6,073 nucleotides of DNA. Source: Acidobacteriota bacterium. Lineage in GTDB: Bacteria > Acidobacteriota > Terriglobia > Bryobacterales > Bryobacteraceae. The position numbers and the translations under genes are program-made. Of this stretch, positions 5,472 through 6,073 are shown in pieces (within the stretch, counting starts at the first letter, position 1; the number at the start of each line of letters is the position of its first letter). The notes below the pieces were generated by a model. The model was given only the letters and a program-made list of their open reading frames with translations. It was not told the origin of the DNA and did not search any database. The DNA is taken from the NCBI GenBank assembly GCA_026394095.1, contig JAPKYY010000997.1, positions 1-6,073 on the forward strand. Reading direction: 5' to 3'.

Positions 5472-5780
5472 ATGAAAAAGGCACTCATGACCTTATTGAT
5501 AAGTTCAAGCGCGACGATAGTTGCCGGCGAGTACAAGAGTTTCTTTAGCGTGCCGTTTGCCATCCAGATAAACGGGGAGACTCTTCCATCTGGACAATAC
5601 AAGGTCATTGCGAAATCCAGTGCCCTGGACCAATTGCGGATCGTCAATATAGAGTCCGGTTTGTCCGTCTTGCTCAACTCGAATCGCATTTCACTTCGAG
5701 GAGAATCCCTGCGGCATCGCAGCAAGAAGCAGTTTGCCGCCCGGCAAGGCGCCGCAAGACAGCTATCTTCGCGTAGTTGA
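5472..5780 (+). CDS. Small secreted protein C, third paralog, probably frameshifted
   Basis: The 102-residue frame starts with a signal peptide (MKKALMTLLISSSATIVAG) and family motifs FFSVPFAIQING (24-35) and LPSGQYKV (38-45), then RIVNIESGLSVLL. After about residue 70 it turns into Arg/Ser/Lys-rich sequence (SLRHRSKKQFAARQGAARQ) unlike its paralogs. Reading one base further on, in the frame that ends with TGA at 5809-5811, gives IAFHFEENPCGIA and, near the end, YLRVVDLSSRPSQPD. These resemble IVFRCGGAGCSIA and KIVAVKLTPSLTKAD of protein A. The true gene therefore probably spans 5472-5811 with a frameshift between about 5653 and 5700; the linker before IAF is also some ten residues short, suggesting a small deletion. 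TAGGG at 5459-5463, overlapping the stop of gene B, serves as ribosome binding site. Without repair the product lacks the second half of the domain. Confidence 0.65.
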   Translation: MKKALMTLLISSSATIVAGEYKSFFSVPFAIQINGETLPSGQYKVIAKSSALDQLRIVNIESGLSVLLNSNRISLRGESLRHRSKKQFAARQGAARQLSSRS

Positions 5781-5833
5781 TTTAAGCTCGAGACCTTCCC
5801 AGCCGGATTGAGAGAGCCGCTGGGTGGATTGAG

Positions 5834-5863
5834 GCCCGCTAGCTGAAAGGCTGGCGGGCTTTT
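5834..5863 (+). terminator. Intrinsic terminator after the B-C operon
   Basis: GCCCGCTAGC (5834-5843) pairs with GCTGGCGGGC (5850-5859), a 10-bp stem with one G-T wobble and a 6-base loop, followed by four T (5860-5863). It lies after both possible stop codons of gene C and before the 3' end of the convergent receiver-domain gene. The stem core GCCCGC...GCGGGC resembles the terminator after gene A. Confidence 0.85.
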
Positions 5864-5868
5864 GTAGG

Positions 5869-6073
5869 TCAGGTTCCTGCAGCTTCTGAGAGTTCGCGGG
5901 TTTCAGTAGGAGCCACTCGATTGAGATCGATCCATCTCGACAAGGTGTTTTCGAGAACAGTCAGCGAGATTGGCTTGGAGATGTAATCATCCATTCCGGA
6001 CTCGAGGCAGCGTTCGCGGTCTCCCGGCATGGCGTGAGCAGTCATTGCGAGGATAGGCGTCCGGGGCAAGTGC
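5869..6073 (-). CDS. Receiver-domain C-terminus, probably of a hybrid histidine kinase
   Basis: A gene cut by the right edge; about 68 codons are visible, reading leftward to the TGA at 5869-5871. The frame is open to the edge. The sequence [33 protein letters not shown] is the typical end of a response-regulator receiver domain: the conserved Thr of AMTA and the Lys of SKPI complete the phospho-acceptor pocket, whose Asp lies outside the window. The AMTAHAM...GMDDYISKP form is characteristic of receivers fused to hybrid sensor kinases. The domain is followed by a short tail of about 30 residues with no further domain, so this receiver is the C-terminal one. The TTG at 6069 is an internal Leu codon, not a start. 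Confidence 0.88.
   Translation of the reverse strand, partial: HLPRTPILAMTAHAMPGDRERCLESGMDDYISKPISLTVLENTLSRWIDLNRVAPTETRELSEAAGT

Noticed and set aside
5387..5725. 112-codon minus-strand open frame opposite genes B and C
   Set aside because: Shadow of two genes with signal peptides and family motifs; no ribosome binding site or recognisable domain.
5798..5824. CCCAGC...GCTGGG hairpin after gene C
   Set aside because: Only a 6-bp stem with a 15-base loop and no T-run; the real terminator follows at 5834-5863.
1..6073. CRISPR array, tRNA, insertion sequence or phage element
   Set aside because: No regularly spaced repeats, cloverleaf-like sequence, transposase motif or terminal inverted repeats were seen anywhere in the window.

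Overview
The window looks like a chromosomal segment of an Acidobacteriota bacterium, probably of the Bryobacter/Solibacter type. This is an inference from gene content: a DUF1552 protein, a secreted SGNH esterase, an FHA-domain sigma-54 activator and a cluster of tiny secreted 'FPF...PAGQY' proteins. No marker gene is present to settle the taxonomy.

Left part (1-1979, + strand): a tightly packed operon. It starts with the last 42 codons of a DUF1552 protein, followed after 5 bp by a nucleoside-hydrolase-fold protein with altered metal-ligand positions, then directly by a secreted SGNH/GDSL esterase. A 222-bp gap follows that holds no clear gene. Next comes a single-domain STAS protein (anti-sigma-factor-antagonist type, 2202-2564), whose 3' end overlaps the convergent regulator by 21 bp.

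Middle (2544-4222, - strand): an FHA-AAA+-Fis-type sigma-54 enhancer-binding protein (EBP). Its reading frame is broken at about 3263 by what looks like a 16-nt deletion. The deletion removes the conserved SELFG stretch just before the GSFTGA loop, while everything on both sides is well preserved.

Right part (4223-5863, + strand): divergent from the EBP lie three paralogous small secreted proteins, here called A (4420-4824), B (5066-5461) and C (5472-5780, probably frameshifted). A has its own intrinsic terminator; B and C form an operon with a second terminator. Upstream of A and of B, at identical distances from the start codon, lie matching -24/-12 (sigma-54) promoter elements, a conserved leader beginning exactly at the predicted +1 with a small hairpin, and upstream sequence islands that could be EBP binding sites. 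The likely system is an FHA-type sigma-54 activator controlling a cluster of extracytoplasmic small proteins of unknown function, with the activator and one target gene apparently damaged in this sequence.

The right edge (5869-6073, - strand) is the C-terminal end of a receiver domain, probably of a hybrid histidine kinase.
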